This document shows positions 39,331 to 51,128 of a stretch of 64,000 bases of DNA, piece by piece. This DNA comes from Crotophaga sulcirostris. Its lineage: Eukaryota > Chordata > Aves > Cuculiformes > Crotophagidae. The first letter of the stretch is position 1. Each line of letters begins with the position of its first letter. The notes below the pieces were generated by a model, which was given only the letters and a program-made list of their open reading frames with translations, did no database searches and was not told the DNA's origin. The DNA lies in contig VYZB01000382.1 of the NCBI GenBank assembly GCA_013397455.1, positions 726,785 to 790,784 on the forward strand. The letters are read 5' to 3'. The translations under genes and the position numbers were made by a program.

Positions 39331-42300
39331 CAGTTAAAATCTGCCACAGACACATACAGATGCAGAAGAGTAATATAAAAACAGGCAATGAATTTCATAT
39401 CTTTAGTCTCTTGGTTTCTTGATTTTGAACTACTTAAAGACTTAGTATTCAACGTAATCAAGAATGCTATGTGTTATGTGTCACATGCCTCTTAGACAAT
39501 AACTATGATTCCTGATTGTTTTTTCAAACATAGACTCTGGGTGCCCAAATATTTGGCAAAGCCTATGTAAGTGCGGCAGGCTCATCATCATTGTCGTGTT
39601 ACACTATCTGAAATTGCTTTTATACAGAACTATCCATCTGGTTCTCTGCTTCATTTTATTCTTTGCTTATTTATATCATAATTACAGTTGTGGGGTATCA
39701 GGGTAACTACACTCTAGTATTGATCCTATGTGTAACATCTGTTGAGAGTGCCTGGTCTGAATATAATTAGGTAGCTTGTGTTTTATTCTGAGTTGGAGAA
39801 TATTCTTGTGCAAGAACAATTTCATGTTTCTCAGGTGGCTAGTGTTTTAGCTCTGAAAACGGCACTTTGGGGTGGAAACATTAGCTGAAATTATAGCATT
39901 ACTTGTACAGTTCTTGATCATTCTGCTTTTATTAACTATATGGACTATTATGAAATTACAGCTAATTTTCTCTTATGCCTTTCTATACTTTAGTATTCTT
40001 TATGTCTGGATGCAGAACAGTTGCATTCTGCATGTTTGAATGCTTTGGCTATGTTCTGCCCCTTGAGAGCCAAGGAGGTATTCTACAGTGCTGAAATGGA
40101 ACCAAATTCAGGCGCGGGAAGGCTAAGGGGAATTCTCCTTTTCTCCTACCCTTAAGTGGGTAATTCAGTAGCAACTGCATTGTAGCCCAACTGAGTTAGA
40201 AACAGGGGGAGAGAGATAAGGGGGAAATTCAGATTTACTCATTTTTAAATTCTTTCTCACAAACACTGTTGGCACACAGCGCATAGGAACTTACAAAGTT
40301 TAAATCAGATTTATGACTTCCAAATCCCCAAAAATAGAAAGAGTCTTCACAACATTTTCTGCAGTGTTCACAACAGAATATATTACAATTGGATGGGGTT
40401 GCTGCAGTGGAAGTTGAGAAATTTGAGAAGGATGATATATCATTAAATTGTAGCCCAGGACAGAAAAACGACCATAGGAATTCTTATGCTGGGCCAGATT
40501 TTTTTCTGTTCATCTTTTATTAATATACCCACAAATCCAATTTTTGTCATTTTTCTTCCGAGAAAAATTACCTCTGAAATAGTTTTAGTTCATAGATAGC
40601 ATATACAAGACACACCAACCTCACTTTTCTGATATTGGGTCTAGAGAACAGATGAAATACCCAGAGCTCATGTGGATCTGAACTGAAAGTGTTATAACAT
40701 ATATGCACAAGTCTGGCCAGGGCTAAGCACATTTTCTTGTGGACACTGGCTCTTTTCAAACACGGCCCACTATCACAATACCAATATTATGAGTCTAATT
40801 AAAAACCAGTCAACCCCTGAGACAGATGCTGTAAAATATCTCTGTGATCATCTTCAAACTGAAACTATTGTTATGCTGTTGTTATGTCTCTCTCACATCT
40901 CATGTCTACTTACCCTCATTGTGGTAACTTAAAGAACTATACATTATAATAAAATGACTGCAGAGTTTATAGCCACAGTTATTGAATAATGAAGTATTTT
41001 TTCATAGTCAAACATTGAAGAATAAGTTCCCTGATTTATTGGACATTTATACAATACATTTGGTAAGTATCACGCATAAGTCTATTTGGGTTTTTTGAAA
41101 TACATTTTCATCACAACTGAGAGATGTAATTAGTACTTAGGAGAACTGAATGTAGTTCTCACCTTTTCTGCAGACTGCCTGTGGATGGCAGGAAGAAATG
41201 AAGAGACACATTTATCTAGCTGTACCTTAGGTCTTACTGTTATTCTACGTTCAACAGATTAATAAGAAATTCAAGCCACCTACTCTCCAGGGTTCCCAGA
41301 CATGCTGTACAGATAAAGAAAGGTAGTTATGACATCTAAACCAGCTGCTGGCAGTAGTTGGTCTGCTGACAATAAATTCCCTTTCTAAAGGGGTTTCTTT
41401 TTCAAGGTATGCTGTCTCACCAGATCATAAGCCAAGAGATAATGTGCCTATACCTTGCATATGGATTTTGGGCCTTAACTCTTGGTTGGTTTTATGCAGT
41501 AATTTCTACAGACTGATAATTGACCCGTATTTATTACGTAAATATTGAATATGAGTTTAATTCATTTGATGAAATGTGGAAAAATCTATTTGGCAGTGCC
41601 CTTTTGATTGCTGATTTTCATGTAATGAAAATGTGGCAGTGTGTTGCTTTTAGCGGATGCTATGTTTTGCAGGAATGTGCCCTTTTCTTCAAATTATAAC
41701 ATTTTATATTTTTCTGTTGCCAGGTCTTACTTCTTTGTCTTTTGCTTCCTATTAGAGCAAATACGTTCAGTATAAGAAGATTAGTTGAATATTGGGAAAT
41801 GTTATAAGTTCTGGGAGATATTTGGCCATTCATCAGTGAGACAAAACATTGTCTTTTTAACCTGTGAAGGAAAATGATTGATTTAGAAAATGAAACTCCA
41901 GTCATTCTTCAGTGTTTTAGTTATGTAGTTAAAACCAGGTGGTTCTTTCTTCCTGATTTGTTTTCTTTATTGACTTTAGTGAAGCGAAGGTGGTATCCAT
42001 CGCTGCTGTGGGTGTCTTGGACTAATTCACACATCACATGTATCTTATGTCACATTTTAAATAGTCATAGTTTAATCTTTTTAGGGAAGACATCTAGGAG
42101 AATGTTGCATGTAGTGAATGGACCATATCTTTTTTTTGATGTGTCTTATCCCAAAAACAAGCAGAAAGTCAGTTCCCCAAATCATAGAAATTCAGGACTA
42201 GTTCCCATGTCATCTGTTTTCTCTTAAGTACAAAAAACTGAAGAAGTGTTTCCTAAGAATTGGCGGGGGAGGAGGAAAAAAAAGTTAAAATCAGAAGGAT

Positions 42301-42799
42301 ACGTAATTTAACCCTAAAAACATTCACCCAGTGATCTGCAAATTATGCTAGGGAAACTCATATTTCAGCTTTTTATCCAGCCTCGGGGGACCAAATACCT
42401 CATAATGGGAAGGGCGTTAGATTATAGTGAATGAACTGAATGAGTTGTGACACAGGCACATGAGTTTGAAAGGACCACAAATAAGTGTACACTATTTAGC
42501 ATTTAATCTAAGACAAGACTTTCCCAGGTTTTCCTGAATAGCAACATAGTGTGAAAATTTGGAGGATAATAAGAAAACATTATTTTCCTGGAAGTCTGGA
42601 CAATATTCCCGATGAATAAAATATAAGTAAAAAACAACTCAGTTATTGAAACTGCAATAAGTGTTTGTAGAACAGAGAATTCCATTTTTCCACTCTATCA
42701 AATTGTCTATTAATAATAACAATTGTCTTTTAAATGCCATAAATCAAATTGTCACTTCCTATCATGAAATTTGATAATTACATTTCTTTTTTTCTTTAG
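39331..42799. other. No recognised gene or transposon
   Basis: AT-rich unique sequence. The 117-codon plus frame at 41874-42227 has no recognised domain and no clear splice context. Confidence 0.5.
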
Positions 42800-42886
42800 A
42801 AGAACCTTGTGGGATGAGAATGGAACAAGAACTGTCAATTTATGGCAAGAAACATTTCATATTTGAAGTCACAAAACTCCCAGTAG
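42800..42886 (+). CDS. Candidate exon A of an unidentified plus-strand gene
   Basis: An acceptor with a long pyrimidine tract (catttctttttttctttag) precedes a frame that starts with two bases of a split codon and then reads EPCGMRMEQELSIYGKK... It stays open to a TAA at 42934-42936. A possible donor, GTAG|gtgatg, would end the exon at 42886 in phase 1. That donor is only fair. The phase matches candidate exon B at 44927. No family is recognised. If the donor is not used, the frame would end 16 codons later. Evidence is splice signal plus open frame only. Confidence 0.2.
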
Positions 42887-43062
42887 GTGATGAAATCTGG
42901 AAGAAAGCCCTCTCTAGTGTTCCTAATGAGATTTAAAAACAGTGGAAATTGTTGAGATTTCCTATATCAAAATTTATATGGCAAGAACAGACCATGATAT
43001 TAAAGGAAATCCGGAGTTCTCCAGTAGTTTTATTATTGTTATTGTAAGTTTAAACCAACTTT

Positions 43063-44096
43063 GTCTTTAAATTGGAGAGACATGGATTTGGTGAATTCCA
43101 CTTGACGGATAAGGAATTGGCCGGTTGGTCACACTCTGAGTTGCAGTCAATAGCTCGATGTCCAAGTGGAGACTGGTGATGAGTGGTATTCCTCAGATGT
43201 TAGTGATGGGACCGGCACTGTTTAACATCTTTGTTGGAGACATGGACAGTGGGCCATTGGGACTGAGTGCATGCTCAGTAAGTTCTTTGACAACACCAAG
43301 CTGTGTAGCTTGACAAGAAGTAGCTTGACAGGCTTGAGAAGTGGGCCTGTGCACACCTCGTGAAGTTCAAAAAGGCCAAATGCAAAGTCCTGCACCTGGG
43401 TCAGGGCAACCCCTGGTATCAATACAGGCTGAGGAATAAACAGATTGAGAGCAGTCCCAGCGAGGGACTGCCCTTCAATCTGACAGTGGATGAAAATATG
43501 GACATGAGCCAACAGTGTACGCTCATGGTATTCTACACTATGACTGAAGAAGTTTGGCCAGCTGATAGAGAGATGTGATTCTCTAACCTCTAGTCCATTC
43601 TCATGAAACCCCACCTGGAGTACTACATCCAGCTCTGGAGTCCTCAACATAAGAAGGACATGGACACATTGGAGTGAGTCCAGAGGAGGGCCACATGATC
43701 AAAGGTGTGGAGCACCTCTCCTATGAAGACAGACTGAGAAAGTTAGTGTTGTTCAACCTGGAGAAGAGAAGGTTCTGGCAAGACCTTACAGCAGTCTTCC
43801 AGTACTTAAAGAGGGCCTACAAGAAAGCTGGAAAAGGACTTCTTATAAAGGCATGTTGGGATATTAGGAAGAATTTTTTTCCTGTGATGGTGATGAGGCC
43901 CTGGAATACCTTTTCCAGAGAAACTGTGGATGCCCCATTCCTGGAAGCATTCAAGACCAGGATGGGTGAGATAGGGCTTTAAGCAACCTCATCTAGTGGA
44001 AGGTGTCCCTGCCCATGACAGAGGGGTTGGAACTAGATGATCTTTAAGGTCCCTTACAACCTTAGCCATTCTATGATTTTATGCTTCTATGATTCC
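43063..44096 (+). mobile_element. CR1 LINE fragment, about 1.03 kb
   Basis: The copy starts inside the CR1 ORF2 reverse transcriptase region (AAATTGGAGAGACATGGATTTGG, CGATGTCCAAGTGGAGACTGG, GGGACCGGCACTGTTTAACATC, ATGGACAGTGGG). It continues through AAGTCCTGCACCTGGGTCAGG, the CACCTGGAGTACTACATCCAGCTCTGGAG block and the 3' terminal region, ending GATCTTTAAGGTCCC...TTCTATGATTCC near 44096. The copy is 5'-truncated and frameshifted. Predicted peptides such as KFKKAKCKVLHLGQGNPWYQ (43360 frame) are CR1 ORF2 C-terminal remnants. A short internal duplication, AGCTTGACA, occurs at about 43310-43332. The 142-codon minus frame at 43222-43650 is an antisense shadow. Confidence 0.9.
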
Positions 44097-44301
44097 ATTT
44101 CCTCAACTGTAAAAGGACCAGAGGGATTTGGATTATGTCCCTTTTCTATGCATAAGGGAACTGAAGAGGCAGCTGTTGTCTTTCAAAGAGTATCTGGAGA
44201 AATAAGATTAACTTCTAGGAACCATATTCCTGGTCTTACTTTGATATCACCTTTGCTTTAGAGTCCTTGAGACCTTCAGCTGAAGATCATAATTCAGATA
44301 C

Positions 44302-44445
44302 CTAATATAATATAGACTAGAAGGATACTTTGGAGATCATCTAGTCCAATCTCCTGCTTGAAGCAAAGCCAACTTTTAAGTTAGGTCAAACTTCAATGAA
44401 TCCCTAAATATTTTCAACCGTATATTCAGAAGTCTCTCACCCTTC
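44302..44445 (-). mobile_element. CR1-like LINE scrap, antisense
   Basis: Plus-strand words TAGAAGGATACTTTGGAGATCATCTAGTCCAATCTCCTGCTTGAAGCAAAGCC match the complement of a CR1-type 3' region (the AGAGATCATCTAGTCCAA pattern, compare GACCTCCAAGATCATCAAGTCCAA at 53.09 kb). It is diverged and only about 200 bp beyond the plus-strand CR1 end. The borders are approximate. Confidence 0.65.
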
Positions 44446-44926
44446 TTCTTTAAATAAATTTCTATGAAAAGGCAGCTCTGTTTTGCACTCTTGCAGTAGA
44501 AGATCAAATTAGAAGCTAAAATACCTATATTCTATCAACTTCCTTCAAGCAGAAGATGAAATATTTGCACTATATAAGTGTATTATTTTCTAATAAACAG
44601 TTTTTAAAATTGATTCAGTTCATTGACCATTGAATAACTTTTGTTGCTACAGAAAAAAATCTTATTTAGCTGAAGAAAACCAGGAAGGAAGTGAACAGAG
44701 TGCTTTCAAGATAATACCATAAGAGATCTTGGCCACCATCCTTTGCTGCATTTTACTGCTGATTACTACTTCCTCCAAAAGAAATAAATATTATTGTAAC
44801 AGCTCTTTTTTTTTATTGAGGTGAAGGATGTGTGTTTGTTTTCCTGCATGTTTTTTTATTTCTGAAGTAGTTACCTTTATATCACATTTGTAGTGGATTT
44901 AAAACATATTGTTTGTTGTTTTTCAG

Positions 44927-44970
44927 AAACATTATTGACTGAAAATGTCAGTGACCATGAGTTTCACTCT
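44927..44970 (+). CDS. Candidate exon B of an unidentified plus-strand gene
   Basis: A strong acceptor (gtttgttgtttttcag) precedes 44 nt followed by the donor gtatgt (44971). The only fully open frame starts with two bases of a split codon and reads TLLTENVSDHEFHS, ending in phase 0. The entry phase fits exon A and the exit phase fits exon C. Its small size makes the open frame itself weak evidence; the splice signals are the better part. It could be a noncoding exon or chance. Confidence 0.2.
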
Positions 44971-45527
44971 GTATGTATCAAAGCTATTTTAGCTGTGCAT
45001 TGTTTTGGAAATACGGAGGTCTATTGATTGCATTCAAAATTAAACTCTACTGTGTCGCTGTATGCATCCAACAAATCAACTGTAATAAATTTTTTTGCAG
45101 AACTTAACTACAGTACCTGAAAAACAGAAATCAATACCATATGCCAGCTGACCTTTAAATTAACAAATGTAAAAAAGAAATGTTGTTTAGTGACTTTAGT
45201 CTTCGTACAAGTACTGCAACTGTTTTTGAACACGAAAATGCAAAAAAAAACCAAACAAAAACCACCAATGTCTCACCGGCTGTAAAACAAGAAATTCTCA
45301 TTCAGTTCAGACCTCAGAACCTCAGAGACTAAGACTTCTTACCTAGGCTGAGCATTCTTGGTTTGGGTTTTTGGCTTATCCAGTGTTCAAAGAAAACCAC
45401 TTTTCAGTTAAACATTCATTGTACAGTTAAATGTTTGTTCATAGATTTTATATACATTTTAGCTAATTGAAATTCTGTGATTATTAACTATTAGTCATTT
45501 ACATCTGAATCTTTTCTTCTCCCATAG

Positions 45528-45578
45528 GCTGAGGTTCAAGAAAATACACCTAAGAAATGGATATGTGAGGAAGTGTAA
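45528..45578 (+). CDS. Candidate terminal exon C with stop codon
   Basis: A strong acceptor (gaatcttttcttctcccatag) is followed by 16 codons in phase 0, reading AEVQENTPKKWICEEV, and then TAA at 45576-45578. The phase is continuous with exon B. Downstream there is a variant ATTAAA near 45932, and a solo LTR begins at 45963, so any transcript end could be affected by it. No homologous protein is recognised. Confidence 0.2.
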   Translation, partial: AEVQENTPKKWICEEV

Positions 45579-45956
45579 CAGGATGTATGCTTCAGACAGC
45601 TGTGCTCAAAATGAAACTCTTTTCAAGTGGCAATGCTAACTGCAAAAAAAACAGTTACTCAATGGTTCTCTTCAATGTTGTGTACAAGTAGCCATGAAAA
45701 CACTTCAGAACAGTATTGGCTTAATATTTACTAAATGCAATGTGTTGGTCATTTTTAGCCCCCACTCACTTCATATCCGTCAGTCAGACAAGTTTCTTTG
45801 TACAGATAGTGTGCAAGTCCAGCTGTTTCAAACAACACAAAAAGGGCATCTTTAAGAGAAGAATGTACAGAAGAAAACACATGACAAATTCTAACTGATT
45901 TGAGGAGTAAACATATTTATGTGCATGATAAATTAAAGAACTTGGTGAAATGAGCA
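45579..45956. other. No recognised gene (possible 3' UTR of candidate gene)
   Basis: AT-rich sequence. If candidate exon C is real this would be its untranslated tail. Nothing else is seen. Confidence 0.4.
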
Positions 45957-46330
45957 GGTAGATGTTGGGGCTGATGAAGGACTCAGCTACTACGATTCAA
46001 TGTGAATTACGCAGAGCTGTTTATTGCAAGTTAAGCACACCCTTATATAACCTTTTACTTCCCATCCGCAGGTCCACGCAACATGCATGCAACAGGTGAT
46101 TGGGTGATTTATGTTTTCACGAGCTGTCCATGCGAACAATTAGCATCATTGATTGGTAGTTGATCATGTCGCTTTGCCCCGCGGCTTCATAGACATCTTG
46201 TATCTGTTTCTCCTGCTGCTTTATCACTTTGCTTTCTGTTCTCAAACCTCCACCGCATGCCTGAAATTCCTCCGAGCCTGGCTAGTTCAAGGGCAAACAT
46301 CCTTCTTATAGAAACCCTTCCACAGGTAGA
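45957..46330. repeat. 6-bp target-site duplication GGTAGA around solo LTR
   Basis: GGTAGA occurs at 45957-45962 and 46325-46330, exactly abutting the LTR ends (TG...CA rule). Six-base duplications are typical of alpha- and beta-like (class II, ERVK) retroviral integrases. Confidence 0.9.
45963..46324 (-). mobile_element. Solo LTR (362 bp), class II-like ERV
   Basis: On the minus strand it starts TGTGGAAGGGTTTC and ends CAGCCCCAACA. It has a TATA-type box (TTATATAAGGG, plus 46041-46050 region), a poly(A) signal AATAAA (reverse of plus 46020-46025) and a perfect 6-bp target-site duplication. No internal proviral sequence lies beside it, so it is a solo LTR left by recombination between two LTRs. 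Its first part closely resembles the LTR at 46933-47296; the R-U5 part does not. The U3 faces right and transcription would run leftwards. Confidence 0.93.
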
Positions 46331-46926
46331 CAGAATACTTGTCTGCATGTGTCTGCTAATGTCTTAAAAATTGTGTATGATATGAACAGAGGACAAATGT
46401 GAATGACGTTCAGTGACCAAGCTGCACCCAGCTATAAGAACATTATGGTCATCACTAGTGTAAAAATGTCACTAGCTGTCTAGTTATCTTTTAAGATAAA
46501 CAATGTTTACTTTAAAAATGGACATCTTTTCAACAAAATCAGGAAAACCTGAGATTCCTTGCCAGCTTTCTGCAGATTGTGGTTTTCTATTAATTTTAAC
46601 ATGGAGATTAAGTGTAAACCTTTTAGTATGATCCTGCATGTAGCTTACATGCAGCATGCTGACATAAAATCCATGCCTATCAAAACCAAAAGTGGTAGGT
46701 CATGTATTGCAGCCTGTGATCCTCTCACCAGCCCTCACTCATTCCTGCACTGCTGTGATCCTAACCTGAGGTAAGTCCCCTGAAATCCATGAAGCTGTGA
46801 CATACCTGGGTGATGCACAATAAACCCATCTTACTCATTTTTCTGCACAGAAGCAGATAAAATGCTGGAGATCTCAGACTAGATCTGCAAGGGGAATAAC
46901 TCAGACAGTTTCTAAAGTTTTTCCCA
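46331..46926. other. Spacer between the two solo LTRs, nothing recognised
   Basis: About 600 bp of ordinary AT-rich DNA lies between the two inward-facing U3 ends. The 71-codon plus frame at 46559-46774 has no recognised domain. Confidence 0.6.
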
Positions 46927-47302
46927 GCCCGGTGTAGAAGGGTTTCTGTGAGAAGGATGTTTGCCCTTGAACCAGCCAGGCTTGGAGGAATTTCAGGCTT
47001 GCGGTGGAGGTTTGAGAAGGGAAAGCAAAGTGATAAGGGAGGAGGAGGGACAGAGGCAGGAGACCAAGGAAGGGGCGGGGGGAAGCGACGGGATGAACTA
47101 CAGATGAATGATGTTAATTGTTCGCATGGACAAATCGTGAGAGGATGGAGAATGGAATCACCTGTGGCTTGCAGGTTGTGTGGACACATGTACTCTCGGA
47201 AAAATGCTAGATAATGTTGCCTGGAAATAGAATAAAGCAGCTTTGGCCGTGCCTCTATGAGGATCGATCCTTGACTCCGGGACTCTTCTTACTACAGCCC
47301 GG
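46927..47302. repeat. 6-bp target-site duplication GCCCGG around solo LTR
   Basis: GCCCGG occurs at 46927-46932 and 47297-47302, exactly at the LTR borders. It differs from the duplication at the neighbouring LTR, showing a separate insertion. Confidence 0.9.
46933..47296 (+). mobile_element. Solo LTR (364 bp), related to 45963-46324
   Basis: It starts TGTAGAAGGGTTTC and ends CTTACTACA, with AATAAA at 47231-47236 and a perfect 6-bp target-site duplication. The first 100 or so bases match the other LTR closely by eye (GAAGGATGTTTGCCCTTGAA, GGAGGAATTTCAGGC, GCGGTGGAGGTTTGAGAA), as does ATTGTTCGCATGGACA further in. The last third is different. A purine-rich GGAGGAGGGACAGAGGC insert-like block lies mid-U3. 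The 142-codon minus frame and 88-codon plus frame here are not genes. No clear TATA box was seen. Confidence 0.93.
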
Positions 47303-50300
47303 CATGTTTAAGACTTTTGTGTTTGCATACTTGCCCTGTGCAGAATGCAAGAGTACTCCCAAGTCTAAAAATGCACTGGAGATTCTAAGGCTTCAAATTT
47401 TATACTGAGACTGCTAAGGAAAATTAAATTGTTTGCACATTTTGATTATTTACAACATTCACAATGTGTCATGTGAAATTTTCCAGTGCCATATATATAC
47501 ACTGAGTTCTCATACAGCAGATATTTTAATGAGTTGGAAGATTATCAATGATATTAATTAGACCCATAAAAGGAACAACACTCAGAACATAATTCTTTTT
47601 TAATACACTGCCCAAGATTGACATTATTTTCTGCAATGAAATGAGACAGTGTAAAGTAGCCTGTATACCACACTTGTGAAAAAGTTGTTTCCGCTGTGTA
47701 GTGTAGCCTCATCATCGGTGCAAGGAGACAAAACTTTTGCAAAATTGTCTTTTCTTTTCAAACACAATTATATATGTATCCATTTCTTTCTGCTACTTTG
47801 CTTCACTCATGTTTAAATTGTCAATCAATGGTTACCTCACCCAGGGTCTGTGAGCCAGATTATAAAGAATATTCACCAATGGAGAAAGTCACTCTCAATA
47901 TCACGATATAAGTCACAAAAAGGAGGGTCTACATGGGGAGCACTTGTGAAAGAACATTTTGTCTTATTCACTGTGGGTAAGACAAGAAGACAACCAAACT
48001 AATTAACAGAAAAAGAGGGTTTAGACTAAATATTAGGGAGAAAAGTTAATTGTTAGAGTGGAGAAACACTTGGAGGACAAGAAATAATTAGCCCAGGACA
48101 TCGGTTACATAGGACAACATTTGAACTGCTTTTAGTGACTATATTTTAAGGTGGGAGAAGAATCAAACCCATCCTGATGAGCTTTCAACTTTACTTAAGT
48201 ACTGTAATAGCATCTTTTTAGACCATACAGTCATTTGTTTGAAGTGAGCTCGCGAAGTAAGTGACATAATAGATTGTGATGCAGTTCTTTATGATCACTT
48301 ATTGGGAATTTAATCTCTGGTCGTGGATGTGGTGTTCATTTAATCCATTTTAGGTGTTCGAGAAAGCATTCAGAGCTATCATTATGTATTTAGGTATTAC
48401 TGAAATATTGTTTAGGTTTTTTACAAGATATTAAGTCTTTCTTAACATGCTCAGAAACAGGGGCAGGTAGGAGAATTCCATGGGTTTATGTTCAAGTACA
48501 CTTGAAGCTAATCTCAGAAATCCTTAGATCCTCCCCAGTGGCACAAAACAGCTGTAAACTAGTTTAACCAGCTTTTTGAGAATGTCCTTACACAAGAGAT
48601 TTGTCAAACAGGCAGCAGAGAGCCGACACAGTAACTCTTACAAAAAATGCCTTCCTAAGCTTTCAGTGTCTAAGATGTTCCCAGTCCATCTTTACATGAG
48701 AGGAATTTCAGCTTCTAGGTGTGCCTGACATCTGAAATAAACTAAAGGAACATTCAATTTGTTCCAAATGACTAGAAATAAAAAACCCTATAAGCAGTGA
48801 AGAAAAACTGTGATTTTGAGGAATTCCAAGCCCATGTGGGAATAAACCAATAAATACAAGAAACAAAAATCATAGTGTTTTAAAATAACATTATTTCTGA
48901 TTTTTTTTAACATATAAAGAATAGAGAATGGACACATATATGACAACTCTACAGAAGTGGAGGTAGACACTGTGATTTTGAATGTGCAGTTTCAACTGTG
49001 TGACCAAAATATAGCTATTTGTGTCCACCTTAAAAACTTCCACTGTTCTGATCACTATTGCTACACTGACCCTTCAGATAACTTCCATTGTCTAATTTAC
49101 CAGAAAAAGCAGTTCTTTCCTTACATTGTTCTGGAAAGAAAAGCTGTCACTATCAATTTAAGGCAACATTAACAAACATAAGAGCAAAATATGATAATGT
49201 TATAATTTGTTCTCCTGAGGGCAGTAGTAGAGGAAAGGGGAACAATCTGTTCAGGAGAGATCTTGTTGATAAACGGAACTGCTGTCACTCAGTGACTCCT
49301 GGTTTAGAACATAATGATTTACTGCATTTTATTTTAGGGGACAACCATTTCTTGTAAAATCTGTCAAAATCTGTCCAACATCCTGTTTTCTTCAGGCTAG
49401 ACAATCTCAACAAATCTGATATTTAAAAAAAACCAAAACACTCATACAAAGGTAACAGTATGTTTGAGCAGGGAGAGGTGGGAACACCCTGATATAACTC
49501 CAACAATCTCTACAGTATGCCAGTGGAGGTAATTAATGAAAACAATCTAAGCATGAAGAGCAAGACTCCACCCCCTTCTTTAAAGCTTCTGATAAATTAT
49601 TCTCTATTCCCCTTACATTATTCTGCTTCGTTTTCCTAGGACTTGGATGTTAACTTGTTTTTACCACTGATTGTTGAATCTATCTATGATATGTTTACCT
49701 GAAGTGCCATAACATTTGGCTGAACTACAAGCTTGCTGCTGCTTATAATGCTCAATTGTAATGCTCTGCTTGCTGTTCATAAAACCACTTGATTATGAGA
49801 TAGGCTAAATCCATTTTAGTACATATTGCTGATCAAGAAAATATGTGTCTCAGTCTTTTTAGTTGTTCTTCATCTCATTTTCAGAAAAGAAGGAGAAAGC
49901 AGTGCATGGAAACTGATTTTTCACCTCAATACAGAGATTTTGAATTTAGTCTTCTTTTTTATAGTGATACTTAGGAGCTGTTCTGAAAGCATGGTCCACA
50001 CTTTGCATATTACTGAGATGCAATCACTGTTCTGTTCAAAAACTTCAGTGAGGACAAAGTATTTGGGTATAAACATGACTTTCCATGGATTTGCATTACA
50101 GCTGCTGAAATGTTTGATTATGTACCAAGGTGTTTAACTTGGTATAAAATCCTAGCAGAGACAACACACAAGTATTTTTCACTTTGTTGTAACTAGACAC
50201 CTTTAAATCCAGTTACTAAAGATGATCACGATCTTGATCTTGAGTAGCTGTAGCTTCATAAACTACCTGTGTGCTGCCTGATATGGGCATTCTCCATTAA

Positions 50301-51102
50301 GAACTTTTATCTGTAGGAACAAGGATTGAGTTAGTAATTGGTATATTAAAAAACAGTTTTGTTTTCCTTCAAATCAAGCCTTTAAATTCTAAGAAAGGCC
50401 TAGAATATAGTCAGTTGATGACAACCTAAACCCACTTCTTGGACGTATCACAAATGGCCAATAATTTCAGAAAGGTGAAATTACTGCTTGCTTTGCTTGG
50501 CACTCACTGTTAACTCCTCTCATCTGTGACACAGCCTCCTAGAACTGCTGAAAAAGTTTTTTAAAAGCAGAAATACAAAGAAGAGATTTTCACCCAACAC
50601 AGTGGCTTTGAACTTCAGCCCTGTGGTGTGTTACCCCACTTCAAACGATAATTTTACCATCATTCAGTTAGAGACTTAGAAATTCTGACTGAAGGACAAT
50701 ATATGAAAAACTGAAAATAAAGAGGTAAAACAATTTCAAACGGGAGTCCTAAAACATGTAATGTAATAAGACACAAAGCATGACCTGGAAAAGGCACGTC
50801 GATGAAAGAATGCCAGTTCTGCAGTGATTTCTAAAGCCAGTACAAGAGAGGAAGAAATGAAAGACTTTTTTCTTCTTTTTTTTCATTCAATTTATTTACT
50901 ATTTTCCTGCAATATGTTATGAAAACAACAGCATTGGAAAAAAATCTGAATGGCATAGTTTATGTACTTTTCATTCCCTGTTTCTTAAATCTAATAACAA
51001 TATTGCTATACTTATGAATTGTCCACCACCAATTCTAATTGGACCGTTCTATTCTTAAATTAAATTAGTGTTAGAGAGCCACAAACTGATATACACGGGA
51101 AT

Positions 51103-51128
51103 AAAAAAAAAAAAAATATATATATATA
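51103..51128 (+). repeat. A14 run followed by (TA)6
   Basis: A mononucleotide A tract (51103-51116) runs directly into a TA dinucleotide tract (51117-51128). It has no flanking element that would make it a retroposon tail. Confidence 0.9.

Noticed and set aside
38595..39461. 288-codon minus-strand frame with signal-peptide-like start running through the GGGAA tract
   Set aside because: TTCCC repeats contain no stop codons in any frame and the gap is filled with unknown bases, so the continuity is an artefact. Only the 171-nt block at its far end is kept as a candidate.
43222..43650. 142-codon minus-strand frame
   Set aside because: It is antisense to a plus-strand CR1 copy.
46761..47214. 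142-codon minus frame and 88-codon plus frame
   Set aside because: They overlap a solo LTR with defined ends and target-site duplication; composition is that of the LTR.
47990..48075. Faint CR1/L3-like words
   Set aside because: Too diverged to separate from chance without an alignment tool.
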